A stretch of DNA of 64,000 nt from an uncultured Aequorivita sp. GTDB taxonomy: Bacteria > Bacteroidota > Bacteroidia > Flavobacteriales > Flavobacteriaceae. The notes beneath the pieces are model-generated. The model was not told the origin of the DNA and did not search any database. It saw only the letters and a program-made list of their open reading frames with translations. This document shows, in pieces, positions 62,284 to 64,000 of this stretch (the stretch's first letter is position 1; each line of letters starts with the position of its first letter). The translations under genes were made by a program, and so were the position numbers. Where the stretch lies: positions 1 to 64,000 of the forward strand of contig CAKZLK010000002.1 in NCBI GenBank assembly GCA_937125455.1, in the 5' to 3' direction.

Positions 62284-64000
62284 ATGGCTGAAGAAAATAA
62301 AAATAAGAAAAAAGAATCCAAAAAGCCGAGACCTAATTATTATTGGATCTATGCGGCAATAATTCTATTGTTTTTTGGCATCCAAATTTTTGGTGGTAGC
62401 AGCTGGTCTCAGCCTGCAAAGACAAACCAAGCAAAGTTTGAAGAATTTTTGAAAAATGGTGATGTAGAAAGAGTGGACGTAATAAACAAAAAGATTGCGA
62501 AAGTTTATCTAACCCCAGAAGCCAAAAAGAAAGAGATACATTCAAAAAAAGAAAAACTTCCATCATTTTTGGAAGGTGGCGCAAATGATGCTGATTATCA
62601 ATTTGAATTTGGCGATCTTCAACTCTTTCAAAAAGATTTCCAAGAAATAAAAGCAGAAAATAACCTACCTACCACCTTAAATTTTGATACAGAGTCCAAT
62701 GTTTGGGGTGATATCTTAATGGGCATTCTGCCATTTGTTATCATTATTGGTATTTGGATTTTTATTATGCGAAGAATGTCTTCTGGAGCTGGCGGTGGTG
62801 CTGGCGGTCAGCTTTTCAACATAGGAAAGTCTAAGGCAAAGCTTTTTGATGAAAAAACAGATGTAAAAACTTCTTTCAAGGATGTTGCGGGTTTGGAAGG
62901 TGCCAAGGAAGAAGTACAAGAAATTGTTGATTTCCTAAAACAACCGGAAAAATATACTTCCCTAGGGGGTAAAATTCCGAAAGGTGCATTATTGGTAGGA
63001 CCTCCAGGAACCGGTAAAACTCTTTTGGCAAAAGCCGTTGCTGGTGAAGCGAAAGTTCCGTTCTTCTCACTTTCAGGTTCTGATTTTGTTGAAATGTTTG
63101 TTGGGGTTGGAGCATCTCGTGTGCGCGACCTTTTTAAACAAGCTAAAGACAAATCACCATCTATAATTTTTATTGATGAAATAGACGCCATTGGTCGTGC
63201 CCGTGGAAAAAACAACTTTTCCGGAAGCAATGACGAACGCGAAAATACCTTGAACCAATTATTGACCGAAATGGACGGTTTTGGCACAAATACTAACGTA
63301 ATTGTAATTGCCGCTACAAACCGTGCAGACGTGTTGGATAAAGCCTTAATGCGTGCAGGTCGTTTTGACAGACAAATATATGTTGACCTTCCAGATGTAC
63401 GCGAACGAAAGGAAATTTTTGAAGTTCACCTACGCCCAATTAAAAAGGACGACAATTTAGATACCGATTTTCTTTCAAAACAAACTCCAGGATTTTCTGG
63501 AGCAGACATAGCAAACGTTTGTAACGAAGCTGCATTGATTGCTGCCCGTAACGGAAAAAAATCTGTTGGTAAGCAAGATTTCTTGGACGCTGTAGATAGA
63601 ATTGTTGGTGGCCTTGAAAAGAAAAACAAGATAATGACAATGGACGAAAAACGCGCTATTGCTTATCATGAAGCTGGTCACGCCACAGTTAGCTGGATGC
63701 TTGAGCATGCTGCGCCCTTGGTGAAAGTTACTATTGTTCCACGCGGACAATCTTTAGGTGCAGCTTGGTATTTACCTGAAGAAAGATTGATTATTCATCC
63801 AGAACAAATGTTGGATGAGATGTGTGCTGCACTTGGTGGCCGTGCTGCTGAAAAAGTAATTTTCAATCGTATTTCTACCGGAGCTTTGAGTGATTTGGAA
63901 AAAGTTACTAAACAGGCCCGTGCAATGGTTACCATTTATGGGCTAAACGATAAAATTGGAAACATTACTTATTACGATAGTAGCGGCCAATCTGAATACA
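62284..64000 (+). CDS. ftsH: ATP-dependent zinc metalloprotease FtsH (runs off the window)
   Basis: From ATG 62284 (MAEENKNKKKESKKPRPNYY) an open frame continues to the window end, 572 codons. Two membrane helices flank a periplasmic domain (about residues 20-40 and 145-165). The AAA domain has Walker A VGPPGTGKT (about residue 239), Walker B SIIFIDEIDAIGRARG and arginine-finger region AGRFDRQIY. The zinc site is AYHEAGHATVSWM (about 461). It degrades membrane and regulatory proteins. The C-terminal part lies outside the window. The periplasmic part is longer than in proteobacterial FtsH, usual for Bacteroidota. Confidence 0.97.
   Translation, partial: MAEENKNKKKESKKPRPNYYWIYAAIILLFFGIQIFGGSSWSQPAKTNQAKFEEFLKNGDVERVDVINKKIAKVYLTPEAKKKEIHSKKEKLPSFLEGGANDADYQFEFGDLQLFQKDFQEIKAENNLPTTLNFDTESNVWGDILMGILPFVIIIGIWIFIMRRMSSGAGGGAGGQLFNIGKSKAKLFDEKTDVKTSFKDVAGLEGAKEEVQEIVDFLKQPEKYTSLGGKIPKGALLVGPPGTGKTLLAKAVAGEAKVPFFSLSGSDFVEMFVGVGASRVRDLFKQAKDKSPSIIFIDEIDAIGRARGKNNFSGSNDERENTLNQLLTEMDGFGTNTNVIVIAATNRADVLDKALMRAGRFDRQIYVDLPDVRERKEIFEVHLRPIKKDDNLDTDFLSKQTPGFSGADIANVCNEAALIAARNGKKSVGKQDFLDAVDRIVGGLEKKNKIMTMDEKRAIAYHEAGHATVSWMLEHAAPLVKVTIVPRGQSLGAAWYLPEERLIIHPEQMLDEMCAALGGRAAEKVIFNRISTGALSDLEKVTKQARAMVTIYGLNDKIGNITYYDSSGQSEY

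Overview
The window looks like a chromosomal segment of a marine-type flavobacterium (Bacteroidota, Flavobacteriaceae). Evidence: AT-rich DNA, recurrent TAnnTTTG -7 promoter boxes with few Shine-Dalgarno sites, and lineage-typical families (BfmA/BtgA mobilization protein, DUF5712 relaxase, DUF6876, DUF6443-RHS proteins, BT_3928-type DoxX protein, DUF1599, DUF4293, Rho with a long disordered insert). I cannot name the species.

Layout. (1) About 1-6.6 kb is a mobile module: the start of a HipA-type toxin with its HipB-type antitoxin, a three-gene mobilization cassette (MobC-like coupling ATPase, MobB-like relaxase, BfmA/BtgA), a 390-bp gap with a 20-bp GC-rich palindrome that could be part of oriT, and a small operon with SSB and DUF6876. 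A 26-bp inverted repeat at 5070-5096 and 5976-6001 splits what looks like one gene into two pieces on opposite strands. (2) About 6.7-17.4 kb is a leftward RHS operon: a 1152-aa secreted RHS protein, a 1419-aa DUF6443-RHS protein ending in a zincin-like protease tip, a lipoprotein as candidate immunity protein, then displaced RHS tips with small neighbours. (3) About 17.5-19.7 kb holds decayed or accessory genes (mobile mystery protein A remnant, Cas2-like protein, HTH/TM/SH3 pseudogene).

(4) About 19.7-24.9 kb (leftward) and 34.6-40.8 kb (rightward) are two halves of one type II secretion-like system: F, three pseudopilins or K-like proteins, a C/PilP-like protein and two lipoproteins on the left; G, prepilin peptidase, ATPase E, secretin D, L/PilM-PilN and M/PilO on the right. 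A second RHS operon (26.3-34.3 kb) lies between the halves, with a lipase-like tip and a small membrane protein as candidate immunity. Both RHS operons have the same promoter architecture (TTG, 21 nt, TATATTTG) and a conserved leader of about 90 nt. I infer that the T2SS-like machine may export two-component RHS toxins; this is the most interesting hypothesis here. (5) About 40.9-43.5 kb is decaying: an IS3-family element with a frameshifted orfA, a DUF4932 pseudogene, a degenerate copy of the RHS promoter-leader and a tRNA-like 3' remnant.

(6) About 43.5-64 kb is core genome: clpS, prmA, tpiA, a TlpA-like thioredoxin, a DppB-type permease, a BT_3928-type protein, DUF1599, folP, cdaA, an ABC exporter, truA, a metallophosphoesterase, DUF4293, rho, an M14 peptidase, a NUDIX protein, pyrE, birA, rsfS and the first part of ftsH. 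The switch from accessory to housekeeping genes is abrupt at about 43.5 kb.
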